A stretch of DNA of 64,000 nt from Paraburkholderia bryophila (GTDB lineage: Bacteria; Pseudomonadota; Gammaproteobacteria; Burkholderiales; Burkholderiaceae), in contig NZ_JACCAS010000001.1 in assembly GCF_013409255.1 (NCBI RefSeq), positions 2,976,001 to 3,040,000 on the forward strand, in the 5' to 3' direction. The notes under the pieces were generated by a model. It ran no database searches. It was not told the DNA's origin and saw only the letters and a program-made list of their open reading frames with translations. The position numbers and the translations under genes were made by a program. Below, piece by piece: positions 45,437-54,338 of this stretch (positions are counted from its first letter, which is position 1; every line of letters starts with the position of its first letter).

Positions 45437-47029
45437 CTAGGCAAAAGTATCAACAAGCCCAACAGTCCGTTTAACAGGAACAGAAACGACGCTAGAAGCA
45501 GAATCATCCCCACTGCCGGAGGCAAAAGACGCCGAAGAGCGCCCACCCCCACCGCCGGACGGCCCAGACTGTTGCCCGCTCTGCCGAGCAAACCCATCAC
45601 TCACGCTAGCGCTGCCAAGCCCAATCCCATTGTTCTCCATCGCCTCCCGCAACTTCGGCAACGCGGCCTCAACCGCCTCCCGCACCGACTGATGCTGCGA
45701 AACAAACAACGCATGCGCATGGTTATCAGCAACCTGCAAAACCACCTGTAACGGACCCAGATCCTTCGGATTCAACGTCAACTCAGCACTCTGCGTGTGC
45801 GCATTCGACAGAAACACCACCTTCTGACTCAACGCGTCTTCCCAATCCGTCGTGCCCACCTGCGGCGCCAACGCATTCGCCACCTGCGCCGCCCCCGCAT
45901 TAGCCGTACTCTGCACCGCCGTCGTCGCGCTCGCCGCACCCGCCGCCTGCGTCGCAGCCAGCGCCGCCGTCGCCGCGTCAGCCGCATTCTTGAACGAGGC
46001 CACATCGTCAGTCTGAGCGCCGGCGCCCGCAGCAGTCGCGCCCAACGTGTCCGCCGCTGCCTTGGCCGCCGCGGAAGGGTCCGCCGTCGTCGCCGCCGTC
46101 AGCGCGGTTTTCGACGCGCTCGATCCCTTGCCGTCGCCGAACAACCCCGTCGCCAGCGTCTTGCCGTCCGTCGTGCCGTTCAGACCGCCATTCGCGCCGG
46201 CCGTGCCCGTCATCGCGGCACCCGCCGCCGCGCCGCTGGCCAGCGCCTGTTGCGGCACCACGCCCTGGCCGCTTGCCAGCGCAGCCAAAGCCGCCTGCAA
46301 GGCGTCGTCGGCTGCCTTCGAATCCGTTGCGCTCGTTTTCTTGCCCGGCGTACCACTCGTCGTGCCGTCAGTGACTGCACCCGCCAAGGTGTCCGGCAGA
46401 TCGGCCGCGGCCGTCGTCGGATCCGGAACGGTCGGCGTGGTCGCGGCGTTCGCGTCGGCCTGCGCTTGAGCTTGAGCCTGCGCCGCCGCGGCGGCTGCCG
46501 CCGTGCCCGCATTGGCCTGGTTCGCCGCGTTGCCGGACTTGGCCGGCGTGCCTGTCGTGTTACCCGTCGACGCCTGCTGCGAATTGCCCGACGACGAAGC
46601 CGACGACGTCGTCCCCGTCGAATTGCTGCCGCTGCTGGTCGCGTCGCTCGCGCTCTTCGTGGACGGATCGGGCGGCGGCGGAGCGTCATGCACGCTCGAC
46701 GTCGACGCAGACGAAGCCGACGAAGCCGACGAAGCCGCAGGCGGGGAAGCCGGCGTCGGCACAACCTGTTGCTGTCTTGCGGCCTGCGCGGCCTGTTGTT
46801 GCGCAGCCTGCTGCTGAGCGGCCTGTTGCTGCAGGGCGGCTTGCTGGGCAGCCTGTTGCGCTGCGGCCTGCTGTTTGGCGCTCTGCGCAGCCGCGCTGCT
46901 CTGCTGGTCGATGCTCTGTTGCAGCGTTTGCGAGAACGGCTGGACATTCGCCGCGGCGGCGATCGCCGCGTTCGTGGACGAGCTGCTGGCAGTGCCGAGC
47001 AGTGAGCCGATCTGTGAAAGTGGCGACAT
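45437..47029 (-). CDS. fliK: Flagellar hook-length control protein FliK
   Basis: FliK of 530 residues. Most of it is Ala/Gln/Ser/Thr-rich low complexity (about 25-380), as expected for the ruler part, including a run of AAQQ-type repeats at about 35-85. The C-terminal domain (about 395-480) has AELTLNPKDLGPLQVVLQVA and REAVEAALPKLREAMENNGI, the FlhB-binding switch domain. ATG 47029 has AGGATT 6 nt upstream; an in-frame TTG at 47044 is less likely. Last gene of fliFGHIJK. Confidence 0.93.
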   Translation of the reverse strand: MSPLSQIGSLLGTASSSSTNAAIAAAANVQPFSQTLQQSIDQQSSAAAQSAKQQAAAQQAAQQAALQQQAAQQQAAQQQAAQAARQQQVVPTPASPPAASSASSASSASTSSVHDAPPPPDPSTKSASDATSSGSNSTGTTSSASSSGNSQQASTGNTTGTPAKSGNAANQANAGTAAAAAAAQAQAQAQADANAATTPTVPDPTTAAADLPDTLAGAVTDGTTSGTPGKKTSATDSKAADDALQAALAALASGQGVVPQQALASGAAAGAAMTGTAGANGGLNGTTDGKTLATGLFGDGKGSSASKTALTAATTADPSAAAKAAADTLGATAAGAGAQTDDVASFKNAADAATAALAATQAAGAASATTAVQSTANAGAAQVANALAPQVGTTDWEDALSQKVVFLSNAHTQSAELTLNPKDLGPLQVVLQVADNHAHALFVSQHQSVREAVEAALPKLREAMENNGIGLGSASVSDGFARQSGQQSGPSGGGGGRSSASFASGSGDDSASSVVSVPVKRTVGLVDTFA

Positions 47030-47097
47030 AGGGAATCCTGTCAATCCGTCAAACGGGGTGTTCAGTCAGTCGAGGAAGGGAATCGTGCCGGGGCGCA

Positions 47098-47547
47098 TCA
47101 TGCGCCTTCGGCACGCATCCTCAGAATTCGGGCGGCATGTTCATCGGAGTCGCGCTGGTCGCGCCGCGCCACGGTCTTCGCTTCAGCCGCTTCGCCGCGT
47201 GCCTGCAGCACTTCGTACGAGCCGAGCTTCTGCTTCTGGCGCTGCCAGTCGGGCTTGGCGGTCTCGACCCGCGCGTTGGCCGTCACCAGCAGGTTGCGCT
47301 GCTGGTCGATGGCGGCGTCGAGCGTGTCGATGAAAGCCTGGAAATTACGCATGTTGCCGGCCGGCATGCCAGTTTGGGCCGTCGCCGTGAAGCGCGCGTG
47401 ATATTCGTCGCGGTACTGCACGAGTGCGTCGAGCTGCGCCTCGACGTCGTTGCGCTCGCGCTGCGCGCGGCCCAGACGTTGCGCAGCGGCGTCGACGTCG
47501 TCCTGAGCCAGGCCGATAAGGGTCTTGATCGGAAAGTGTTTCGCCAT
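47098..47547 (-). CDS. fliJ: Flagellar export chaperone/ATPase stalk FliJ
   Basis: FliJ of 149 residues, a helical coiled-coil protein (LAQDDVDAAAQRLGRAQRER and QRQKQKLGSYEVLQARGEAA). It inserts into the FliI hexamer and couples export to FlhA. It starts 2 nt after the fliI stop, so translation is coupled. Confidence 0.93.
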   Translation of the reverse strand: MAKHFPIKTLIGLAQDDVDAAAQRLGRAQRERNDVEAQLDALVQYRDEYHARFTATAQTGMPAGNMRNFQAFIDTLDAAIDQQRNLLVTANARVETAKPDWQRQKQKLGSYEVLQARGEAAEAKTVARRDQRDSDEHAARILRMRAEGA

Positions 47548-47549
47548 CG

Positions 47550-49226
47550 TCAGCCTCCTTGGGCAAACAGCGCGTCCAGCATCTCGAGACTCGGTTCAAA
47601 GTTCGCGCACTCGCGATAACCTTGCTGCAAAAATGCTTCCATCCGCGGATACAGCGCAATCGCCCGGTCGAGCAGCGCGTCGCGCCCACTCGAGTAGGCG
47701 CCGACGTTAATCAGATCGCGGTTGCGCTGATAGCGCGACAGCATCTGCTTGAACATACGCGTCTTTTCCAGATGGTTATCGTCGATCAGCGCGGTCATTG
47801 CCCGGCTAATCGACGCTTCAATGTCGATCGCCGGATAGTGTCCAGCCTCGGCCAGCGAGCGCGACAGCACGATGTGGCCGTCCAGAATCGCCCGCGCGGA
47901 GTCGGCAATCGGATCCTGCTGGTCGTCGCCTTCGGTCAGCACGGTATAGAACGCGGTGATCGAACCGCCGCCCGCCGGACCGTTGCCGGTTCGTTCGACG
48001 AGCGCCGGCAACTTGGCGAACACCGACGGCGGATAGCCTTTGGTGGCGGGCGGTTCGCCCACGGCCAGCGCGATCTCGCGCTGCGCCATCGCGTAGCGGG
48101 TCAGCGAGTCCATCAGCAGCAGCACATGCTTGCCCTGATCGCGGAAATACTCGGCCAGCGACGTCGAATACGACGCGGCCTGCATCCGCAGCAGCGGCGA
48201 GACGTCGGCCGGGGCGGCGATCACCACCGAGCGCGCCAGACCTTCCTCGCCAAGAATCTGTTCGATGAATTCCTTCACTTCGCGGCCGCGTTCGCCGATC
48301 AGGCCGATCACGATCACTTCGGCGCTGGTGTAGCGCGCCATCGTGCCGAGCAGCACCGACTTACCGACACCCGAGCCGGCGAACAAGCCCATGCGCTGGC
48401 CACGGCCCACGGTCAGCAGCGCGTTGATCGCGCGCACGCCGACGTCGAGCACCTTGTGAATCGGCTCGCGATGCAGCGGGTTGATCACGGGCGCGGACAG
48501 CGGCGCGTCGGCGTGCGCGCCGAGCGGGCCGAGCCCGTCGAGCGGACGGCCGGATGCGTCGAGCACGCGGCCGAGCAATTCCCAGCCGACCGGCAGGCGT
48601 TTCGCGCCCGCCATCGGATCGGCGATCGGCGCGCTTTCGAGCGGATAGACGCGCGCGCCGGGGAGCAGGCCGATCACTTCGGTGGTCGGCATCAGAAACA
48701 GTTTGTCGCCGGAAAAGCCGACGACTTCGGCTTCGGCCATCGGCCGCGAACTGCCGAGCGGCAGTTCGATCATCACTTCGGCGCCCACCGACAGGCGCAG
48801 GCCCACGGCTTCCAGTACGAGACCCGCGGCGCGCGTCAGTTTTCCGCAGGCGCGCATCGGCTTCGCAATCGCGCTGCGCGCGCGCAGCGCATCGAGCCGG
48901 CCACGCCAGGCTTGCATATGCGGATTGCTGTCGAGCGCGGGATCGTAGGGGGTGTGAGCTTGAGCGGCAGCGGCGGAGGCCGGGCTCGACGCGGCATGGG
49001 CCGCAAGCTTCGCGGCAGCCGATTCGCGGCTGGCCGCCGCGCCGGTCGCCGGATGCGCCAGACCCGGATCGCGCTGCGCCGAACCGGCCAAGGCCGAGGC
49101 CGCATCCGCGGCGCCCGTTGCCGGCCCATCCGTCAGCGCCTCGGCGCCGAACGACGCGAGCGCGAGTTCGCGCTCGAGCGGCGTCAGGTCGCTGGCGCGG
49201 ATATCTTCGAGCGTGGGCTTCACCAC
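47550..49226 (-). CDS. fliI: Flagellum-specific ATPase FliI
   Basis: FliI of 558 residues, about 100 more than usual. The P-loop [38 protein letters not shown], the Walker [21 protein letters not shown] and [20 protein letters not shown] are intact. The extra part is an Ala-rich N-terminal stretch (about 35-95) between the FliH-binding start ([20 protein letters not shown]) and the beta-barrel domain. GTG 49226 overlaps the fliH stop. Confidence 0.95.
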   Translation of the reverse strand: MVKPTLEDIRASDLTPLERELALASFGAEALTDGPATGAADAASALAGSAQRDPGLAHPATGAAASRESAAAKLAAHAASSPASAAAAQAHTPYDPALDSNPHMQAWRGRLDALRARSAIAKPMRACGKLTRAAGLVLEAVGLRLSVGAEVMIELPLGSSRPMAEAEVVGFSGDKLFLMPTTEVIGLLPGARVYPLESAPIADPMAGAKRLPVGWELLGRVLDASGRPLDGLGPLGAHADAPLSAPVINPLHREPIHKVLDVGVRAINALLTVGRGQRMGLFAGSGVGKSVLLGTMARYTSAEVIVIGLIGERGREVKEFIEQILGEEGLARSVVIAAPADVSPLLRMQAASYSTSLAEYFRDQGKHVLLLMDSLTRYAMAQREIALAVGEPPATKGYPPSVFAKLPALVERTGNGPAGGGSITAFYTVLTEGDDQQDPIADSARAILDGHIVLSRSLAEAGHYPAIDIEASISRAMTALIDDNHLEKTRMFKQMLSRYQRNRDLINVGAYSSGRDALLDRAIALYPRMEAFLQQGYRECANFEPSLEMLDALFAQGG

Positions 49227-49897
49227 GTGCTCACCTTGCCGAGCGCAGCGGCGACCCGCTCCCAGCGCGTGTCGATGCCGGCATCCACTTCGCCGGTCGC
49301 GGCTTGCGCGCGGCAGCCGCCGCGTTCCACCGCCGGATCGGTCCGCACGGTCCAGCCGCGCGTTTGCAGTTCTTCCATCAGATAGGCTTCGACGACGGGC
49401 AGATCGGCGGGACTCACGATCAAGGCCGGCGCGCCGACCAGCGTGGGTTCCGCGGCCAGCACTTCACGCGCGGCGGCGATCAGTGCGGTCGGATCGTGTT
49501 GCACGTGCTGGCGGACCACCTGTTGCGCAATGTCCAGCGCCAGCGCGACCAGCGTTTCGGAAATCGCGCCCTGGGCGCCGTCGAGCGCCACCTTGAAGGT
49601 CTCGGCCAGCGCCGCGAGCCGCGCCGCTTCTTCGCGTGCCTCGCTCTGGCCTTGCTCGAAACCTTGCGCATGACCCTGGTCGTAACCCGCCTGATACCCG
49701 AGCGCCTGACCGGCCACATGACCGGAAGCGATGCCCTGTGCATGAGCGGCGTCGCGCAGGCGTTCGAGTTCGGCTTCGAACGCGCCGTCGTCGACCTCGG
49801 GTTCGGGCGGCGCCGGCGGCACCGGATCGAACGAGGCCATCTCCCAGCGCTGGTAGGCCGAGAGCCGTTCCTTCGCCGAGGAGTTCTGATCAGACAT
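49220..49897 (-). CDS. fliH: Flagellar export stator protein FliH
   Basis: FliH of 225 residues, regulator of FliI. The middle has the GxxxA/G-rich helix [20 protein letters not shown] with [20 protein letters not shown], the C-terminal half (about 110-215) is FliH/HrpE-like ([20 protein letters not shown]). ATG 49897 is chosen because GGAAG lies 6 nt before it; ATG 49903 adds two residues and abuts that site. It overlaps fliG by 8 nt. Confidence 0.93.
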   Translation of the reverse strand: MSDQNSSAKERLSAYQRWEMASFDPVPPAPPEPEVDDGAFEAELERLRDAAHAQGIASGHVAGQALGYQAGYDQGHAQGFEQGQSEAREEAARLAALAETFKVALDGAQGAISETLVALALDIAQQVVRQHVQHDPTALIAAAREVLAAEPTLVGAPALIVSPADLPVVEAYLMEELQTRGWTVRTDPAVERGGCRAQAATGEVDAGIDTRWERVAAALGKVSTW

Positions 49898-50885
49898 ATG
49901 CATCTTCCGCCTTGCCGCCTAGAACGATCTGGCCGCTTTCCGCGAGGTTGCGCACGATCTGCAGGATGCGACGTTGCTGCGTCTCGACTTCGGAGACGCG
50001 GACCGGGCCGCGCGCATCGAGGTCTTCGGCGAGCAGTTCGGCAGCACGCTGCGACATGTTCGAGAGGAACTTCTGGCGCAGCGCGGGCTGCGCGCCCTTC
50101 AGCGAGATGATCAACGCCTCGGACTCGACTTCCTTCAGCAACAGCTGGATCCCGCGGTCTTCCAGATCGAGCAGGTTCTCGAACACAAACATCTGATCAA
50201 TGATCTTCTGCGCAAGTTCCGCGTCGTACTGGCGCACGTTCTCGATGACGCCTTCTTCATGGTTGCTCGACATGAAGTTGAGAATTTCGGCCGCCGTGCG
50301 GATCCCGCCCATCGGGCTGCGCTTGAGGTTGTCGCTGCCGGACAGCAGGCCGGTCAGCACGTCGTCGAGTTCGCGCAGCGCGGCCGGCTGAATGCCGTCG
50401 AGCGTCGCGATCCGCAACAGCACGTCGTTGCGCAGCCGTTCCGTGAAGCAGGCGACGATTTCCGACGCCTGATCGCGGTCCAGGTGAACGAGAATCGTCG
50501 CGATGATCTGCGGGTGCTCGTTCTTGATCAGTTCCGCGACGGCCGCCGAGTCCATCCACTTCAGGCCTTCGATACCGCTGGTATCGCTGCCTTGCAGAAT
50601 CCGGTCGATGATCGCGCCGGCCTTGTCGTCGCCGAGCGCCTTGGTCAGCACCGAACGGATGTACTCGTTCGAATCCAGCGACATGCCGGTGTGCTGTTCC
50701 GCCTCGCGCACGAACTCCTGCAGGACTTCGTCGACCTGCTCACGGGTCACGCTCTTCAAAGCCGCCATCGCCACGCCGATCTTCTGGACTTCACGCGGCC
50801 CGAGGAACTTGAATACCTGCGCGGCTTCTTCCTCGCCGATCGACATCAGCAGGAGCGCGCTCTTCATTACGCCTTCAGCGCTCAT
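49890..50885 (-). CDS. fliG: Flagellar motor switch protein FliG
   Basis: FliG of 331 residues, identical in length to E. coli. MKSALLLMSIGEEEAAQVFK at the N-terminus binds FliF; the middle has NEHPQIIATILVHLDRDQAS (EHPQ motif); the C-terminal torque domain has MFVFENLLDLEDRGIQLLLK and SQRAAELLAEDLDARGPVRV with the charged residues that face MotA. It overlaps fliF by 11 nt. Confidence 0.97.
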   Translation of the reverse strand: MSAEGVMKSALLLMSIGEEEAAQVFKFLGPREVQKIGVAMAALKSVTREQVDEVLQEFVREAEQHTGMSLDSNEYIRSVLTKALGDDKAGAIIDRILQGSDTSGIEGLKWMDSAAVAELIKNEHPQIIATILVHLDRDQASEIVACFTERLRNDVLLRIATLDGIQPAALRELDDVLTGLLSGSDNLKRSPMGGIRTAAEILNFMSSNHEEGVIENVRQYDAELAQKIIDQMFVFENLLDLEDRGIQLLLKEVESEALIISLKGAQPALRQKFLSNMSQRAAELLAEDLDARGPVRVSEVETQQRRILQIVRNLAESGQIVLGGKAEDAYV

Positions 50886-52674
50886 CAGTCACCCAATTTT
50901 TCACGACGGTTGCAACGATCTTCGGATCCTGGCGCGCGATGCTGCGGGCGAATTCCAGGTTCCGCTCATATTTGTGCTTGGCGTTTTCGAGCGCCATCAT
51001 CTCGGCGTCGCCTTCCATTTCGGCGACGCTGCTCACGCCCGCGCGCTCGGCGGCAGGGATGCCGTCCAGCAGGATCGGCTCGTCCGGCGAGTTCAGCGCC
51101 GCGACGGCGACCGGCTCCGGCGGCGGGAACGCGCGGCGCACGGCCGGCTTCACCATGACGAAGTACAGGAACAGGGCGACTGCGCCGATGCCGAGGTAGG
51201 TCGCGATCTGCTTGGCGAGCGCGATCATGTCCGGCGTGCGCCACCATGGCAGGTCGGCGTTCGGGTCGACTTCGGTGCTGAACGAGCTGTTCACCACGTT
51301 GACCGAGTCGCCGCGCGACGCGTCGAAGCCCATGGCGTCCTTCACCAGCTGATTGACCTGCGCGAGCTTGTCGGCGGAGACCGGCTGCATCGTCGCGTGG
51401 CCCTTGGCGTCGACCACGCGCAGATAGTTGACCACCACCGCCACCGACAGACGCTTGATGCCGCCCATCGGCTGTTCGAGGTGACGCACCGTCTTGTCGA
51501 GTTCGTAGTTGGTGGTCGAGTCCTTGCGGTCGCTGACCGGCGTGGTGGTCACGCCGCTCGCGCCGTTCGGCGCATTGATCGGCGCCGAGGCCGGTTGCGG
51601 CGGCTGGTTCGACAGCGCGCCCGGCACGCCCGACGCACCGCCTTGCGACATTTCGGTCGCGCTGCTCGATTGCTGGCTGCGAATCGCCGCCTGCTGCGGG
51701 TTGCCGTTCGGGCCGTAGTTTTCCGAGGTTTGTTCGGTACGGGAGAAGTCGATATCCGCGCTGACCTGCGAATGCGCGTTGCCGGCGCCGAACAGCGGCG
51801 ACAGGATCGAGTCGATGCGCTGTTGGGTGTTGCGTTCGATCTGCTGGCGGTACTTGAGCTGCGAAGCGTCCAGACCGCTGCCGCCGGACGGCTGCGTCAG
51901 CAGGTTGCCGTCCTGGTCGAGGATGGTGACGCCCTTGACCGGCATATCCGGCACCGCCGACGACACCATATGGGTGATCGCCAGCACCTGGCCTTCGTCG
52001 AGCGCGCGGCCCGGATACAGATTGACGAGCACGGACGCCGACGGCGCTTCCTTGTCGCGCACGAACACGGAAGGCTTCGGAATCGCCAGATGCACACGGG
52101 CCGACTTCACCGACGAGATCGATTCGATCGTGCGTTCCAGTTCGCCTTCCAGCGCGCGCTGATAGTTGATCTGCTCGGCGAACTGGCTGATGCCGAACTT
52201 CTGGTTGTCCATCAGTTCGAAGCCGACCGAACCGCTTTTGGGCAGGCCCTGCGACGCGAGCCGCAGACGCATTTCATGCACCTGCTCGGACGGCACGAGA
52301 ATCGCGCCACCGGCGTCGGAGAACTTATAGGGAATGTTGGCAGCCTGCAGCGCGGTGATGATCGCCCCGCCGTCGCGGTCGGACAGGTTGCTGTAGAGCA
52401 CCTTGTAGTCCGGCGCCCGCGACCACATGAACAGGCCTGCGACCACGGCGATCAGCAGCGCGACCGCGAAAATCAGCGGCGCGCGCGGGTTGCCGCGCAT
52501 TTGCGCGAGGCCCGACAGGCGCTGACCAAAATTGCCGCCGAGGTTGCCCCCCAAGCCGCCGAGGTCCGCGGCGCCGCCTGACTGGCCGGCTCCGGGGGCG
52601 CCGGCGCCGGGCTGCGCACCGGCGAGGCCCATGCGGGCGTCGGGGTTGATCAAAGAGTTGGCTGACGAATCCAT
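50875..52674 (-). CDS. fliF: Flagellar MS-ring protein FliF
   Basis: FliF of 599 residues. A Gly/Ala-rich N-terminus precedes the first membrane helix (about 66-86, PLIFAVALLIAVVAGLFMWS); periplasmic ring-building motifs follow (VLYSNLSDRDGGAIITALQA, MDNQKFGISQFAEQINYQRA), then a disordered Ser/Pro-rich loop (about 330-390), a second membrane helix (about 475-495) and the FliG-binding tail (QDPKIVATVVKNWVTDE). First gene of fliFGHIJK, divergent from fliE. Confidence 0.97.
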   Translation of the reverse strand: MDSSANSLINPDARMGLAGAQPGAGAPGAGQSGGAADLGGLGGNLGGNFGQRLSGLAQMRGNPRAPLIFAVALLIAVVAGLFMWSRAPDYKVLYSNLSDRDGGAIITALQAANIPYKFSDAGGAILVPSEQVHEMRLRLASQGLPKSGSVGFELMDNQKFGISQFAEQINYQRALEGELERTIESISSVKSARVHLAIPKPSVFVRDKEAPSASVLVNLYPGRALDEGQVLAITHMVSSAVPDMPVKGVTILDQDGNLLTQPSGGSGLDASQLKYRQQIERNTQQRIDSILSPLFGAGNAHSQVSADIDFSRTEQTSENYGPNGNPQQAAIRSQQSSSATEMSQGGASGVPGALSNQPPQPASAPINAPNGASGVTTTPVSDRKDSTTNYELDKTVRHLEQPMGGIKRLSVAVVVNYLRVVDAKGHATMQPVSADKLAQVNQLVKDAMGFDASRGDSVNVVNSSFSTEVDPNADLPWWRTPDMIALAKQIATYLGIGAVALFLYFVMVKPAVRRAFPPPEPVAVAALNSPDEPILLDGIPAAERAGVSSVAEMEGDAEMMALENAKHKYERNLEFARSIARQDPKIVATVVKNWVTDER

Positions 52675-52763
52675 GCGTCGGGTATCTCCGGGATGCCTTT
52701 GCGTTCTGCCGCCTCACCGCACCGAGGTCGGCGGGCGTACGGACAGAGACTTTCACCATTGAA

Positions 52764-52855
52764 ATTATCCGCAGCGCGGCTCAACCCGATTGCTTGAATA
52801 GAGCGGGGTTTCCCCCCTAGTTTCGGGGCTTTCCCGTATGCGCCGCTGCTATGCT
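52764..52855. promoter_or_regulatory. Divergent class II promoters of fliF and fliE around one FlhDC-type box
   Basis: Half-site GAATAG at 52796-52801; the partner on the right is degenerate (TAGTTT, about 52818-52823). Leftward, GATAAT on the minus strand (52769-52764) is a good -10 lying 26 nt outside the box, serving fliF. Rightward, TATGCT (52850-52855) lies 26 nt outside, serving fliE. The geometry equals that of flgA/flgB. Confidence 0.62.
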
Positions 52856-52909
52856 TTCATCCCAGATCGGTACGGTTCTGGCATGCCGGTCATCATTCCT
52901 GGAGAGAAC

Positions 52910-53245
52910 ATGACTATGCCCGTGAACGCGCTCTCGTCGGCGCTGCAACAAATGCAGTCGATGGCGGCGCAGGCGGCCGGCAGCAATAACACGGTGGCTG
53001 ACCAGTCCGGTGCGGCTACGGCTGGCGGCTTCGCGTCCGCGCTGAAAGCGTCGCTGGACAAGATCAGCGGCGATCAGACGACGGCCGCCAACGAATCGAA
53101 GGCGTTCGAACTCGGCTCGTCGAACGTCTCGCTGAACGACGTAATGGTCGACGGACAGAAAGCCAATATCGGCTTCCAGTTCGGCCTGCAGGTGCGCAAC
53201 AAGCTGGTGTCCGCCTACAACGACATCATGCAGATGCAGGTATGA
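52910..53245 (+). CDS. fliE: MS ring-rod junction protein FliE
   Basis: FliE of 111 residues. [40 protein letters not shown] and the C-terminal [20 protein letters not shown] with QV are conserved. It is the first rod protein exported. ATG 52910 has GGAGAG (52901-52906) 3 nt upstream, with the in-frame ATG 52916 as an alternative. Confidence 0.95.
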   Translation: MTMPVNALSSALQQMQSMAAQAAGSNNTVADQSGAATAGGFASALKASLDKISGDQTTAANESKAFELGSSNVSLNDVMVDGQKANIGFQFGLQVRNKLVSAYNDIMQMQV

Positions 53246-53248
53246 ACG

Positions 53249-53284
53249 CGTTCGGGCGGCAAGGCTCACCCGCCCGCCCGAACG
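53249..53284 (+). terminator. Hairpin after fliE
   Basis: CGTTCGGGCGG (53249-53259) pairs with CCGCCCGAACG (53274-53284), an 11-bp stem with a 14-nt loop, directly behind the fliE stop. Downstream is ACTGTTTG, not a clean T-run. Confidence 0.6.
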
Positions 53285-53348
53285 ACTGTTTGCCGTGTGG
53301 CCCTGGCGGGCCGCGTCATCTGGCGCCTTAATCCTCCTTACACCGGCC

Positions 53349-53376
53349 TAAAGCTTTCCCGTTGCCTATCCGATAA
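53349..53376 (+). promoter_or_regulatory. Sigma-28 promoter of fliS
   Basis: TAAAGCTT (53349-53356), 12 nt, TCCGATAA (53369-53376). The -10 has seven of eight consensus bases; spacing is one base longer than N11. It lies 85 nt before fliS. Confidence 0.78.
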
Positions 53377-53461
53377 CCAGATACAGGCAGAAATCCGGGT
53401 GCGACAACGTGCCTGGACGGGATGTCATGACCAACCGCTGTGCAAGAGAGGAGGAGCGCCG

Positions 53462-53896
53462 ATGTTTTCCCCAGGACACTCTGGAGCCAATGCGTACGCA
53501 CGCGTGGGCGTCGAGACAGGGGTGATGGGCGCGAGTCCGCATCGTCTGATCGTGATGCTGTATCAGGGCGCCCGGCAGGCGATCGCGCAAGCGCGCATGC
53601 ATTTGCAGCAGGGCAATGTGCCGGCTCGTGGAGAGGCGATCGGCAAGGCGATTCAGATCGTCGAAAGCGGGCTGCAGCAATCGCTCAACGTTGACGCGGG
53701 CGGCGAGATTGCAGAGCGGTTGGACGCGCTATATGGCTATATGTCGCGCCGGCTGCTCGAAGCCAACGTAAAACAGAGCGAGGCGATGCTGGTCGAGGTC
53801 GACGGCCTGCTGGCGACACTCGAAGAGGCATGGATCGGGATCGCCCCGGAAATCGCGCGGATGGCGGTCCAGCCGGCCGCGGAAAGCATGAGATGA
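53462..53896 (+). CDS. fliS: Flagellin export chaperone FliS
   Basis: FliS of 144 residues. AYARVGVETGVMGASPHRLI, VMLYQGARQAIAQARMHLQQ, RGEAIGKAIQIVESGLQQSL and NVDAGGEIAERLDALYGYMS are diagnostic. It keeps flagellin monomeric before export. The flagellin gene itself is not in the window. AGGAGG at 53450-53455 precedes the ATG by 6 nt. Confidence 0.95.
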   Translation: MFSPGHSGANAYARVGVETGVMGASPHRLIVMLYQGARQAIAQARMHLQQGNVPARGEAIGKAIQIVESGLQQSLNVDAGGEIAERLDALYGYMSRRLLEANVKQSEAMLVEVDGLLATLEEAWIGIAPEIARMAVQPAAESMR

Positions 53897-54219
53897 CATC
53901 GAACGCAGAATACTTCGCCCGCTACGAGGCGATCGCAGCGATCTCCTGCCGCATGCTGACGGCTGCCCGGCGCGCGTTGTGGAACGATCTGGTCCACTTG
54001 CAAGAGGAATACCGGCATCTGGTGGACGCGTTGAAGGACGCTGAGACCGGCGTCAGGCTCGATGAGTCGGAGCGATTGCGTAAATACGCGCTGATCCGGC
54101 AGATTCTCGCCGACGACGCCGCGATCCGCGATCTGGCGAATCCGCGCATGGCCAATCTGTCGGCGTTATTCGCCGGCCGGCCGACGCGCGTGCTCAAGGA
54201 ACTGTACGGGGCGCGCTGA
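53893..54219 (+). CDS. fliT: FliT-type flagellar chaperone
   Basis: A helical protein of 108 residues overlapping fliS by 4 nt (ATGA). RYEAIAAISCRMLTAARRAL, NDLVHLQEEYRHLVDALKDA and LIRQILADDAAIRDLANPRM fit the FliT fold; sequence conservation in this family is low, so position after fliS is part of the argument. FliT is the chaperone of the cap protein FliD and in enterobacteria also inhibits FlhDC. Confidence 0.82.
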   Translation: MTSNAEYFARYEAIAAISCRMLTAARRALWNDLVHLQEEYRHLVDALKDAETGVRLDESERLRKYALIRQILADDAAIRDLANPRMANLSALFAGRPTRVLKELYGAR

Positions 54220-54338
54220 GTTCGCACGCCCTCGTGCCGACTTGCCGTCCGTGTGCTGCGCCTATGCTGGATTCCCCACCGCTTCGCCTGACTGACTGTA
54301 TTTGAGCGCGCAGCCGCCACTGTGACCAAGGAATCGGC

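Noticed and set aside
46720..46890. Apparent tandem repeat that might be a CRISPR or satellite
   Set aside because: The repeated units are Ala/Gln codons inside fliK, of irregular length, without spacers. No CRISPR array and no tRNA or rRNA gene was seen anywhere in the window.
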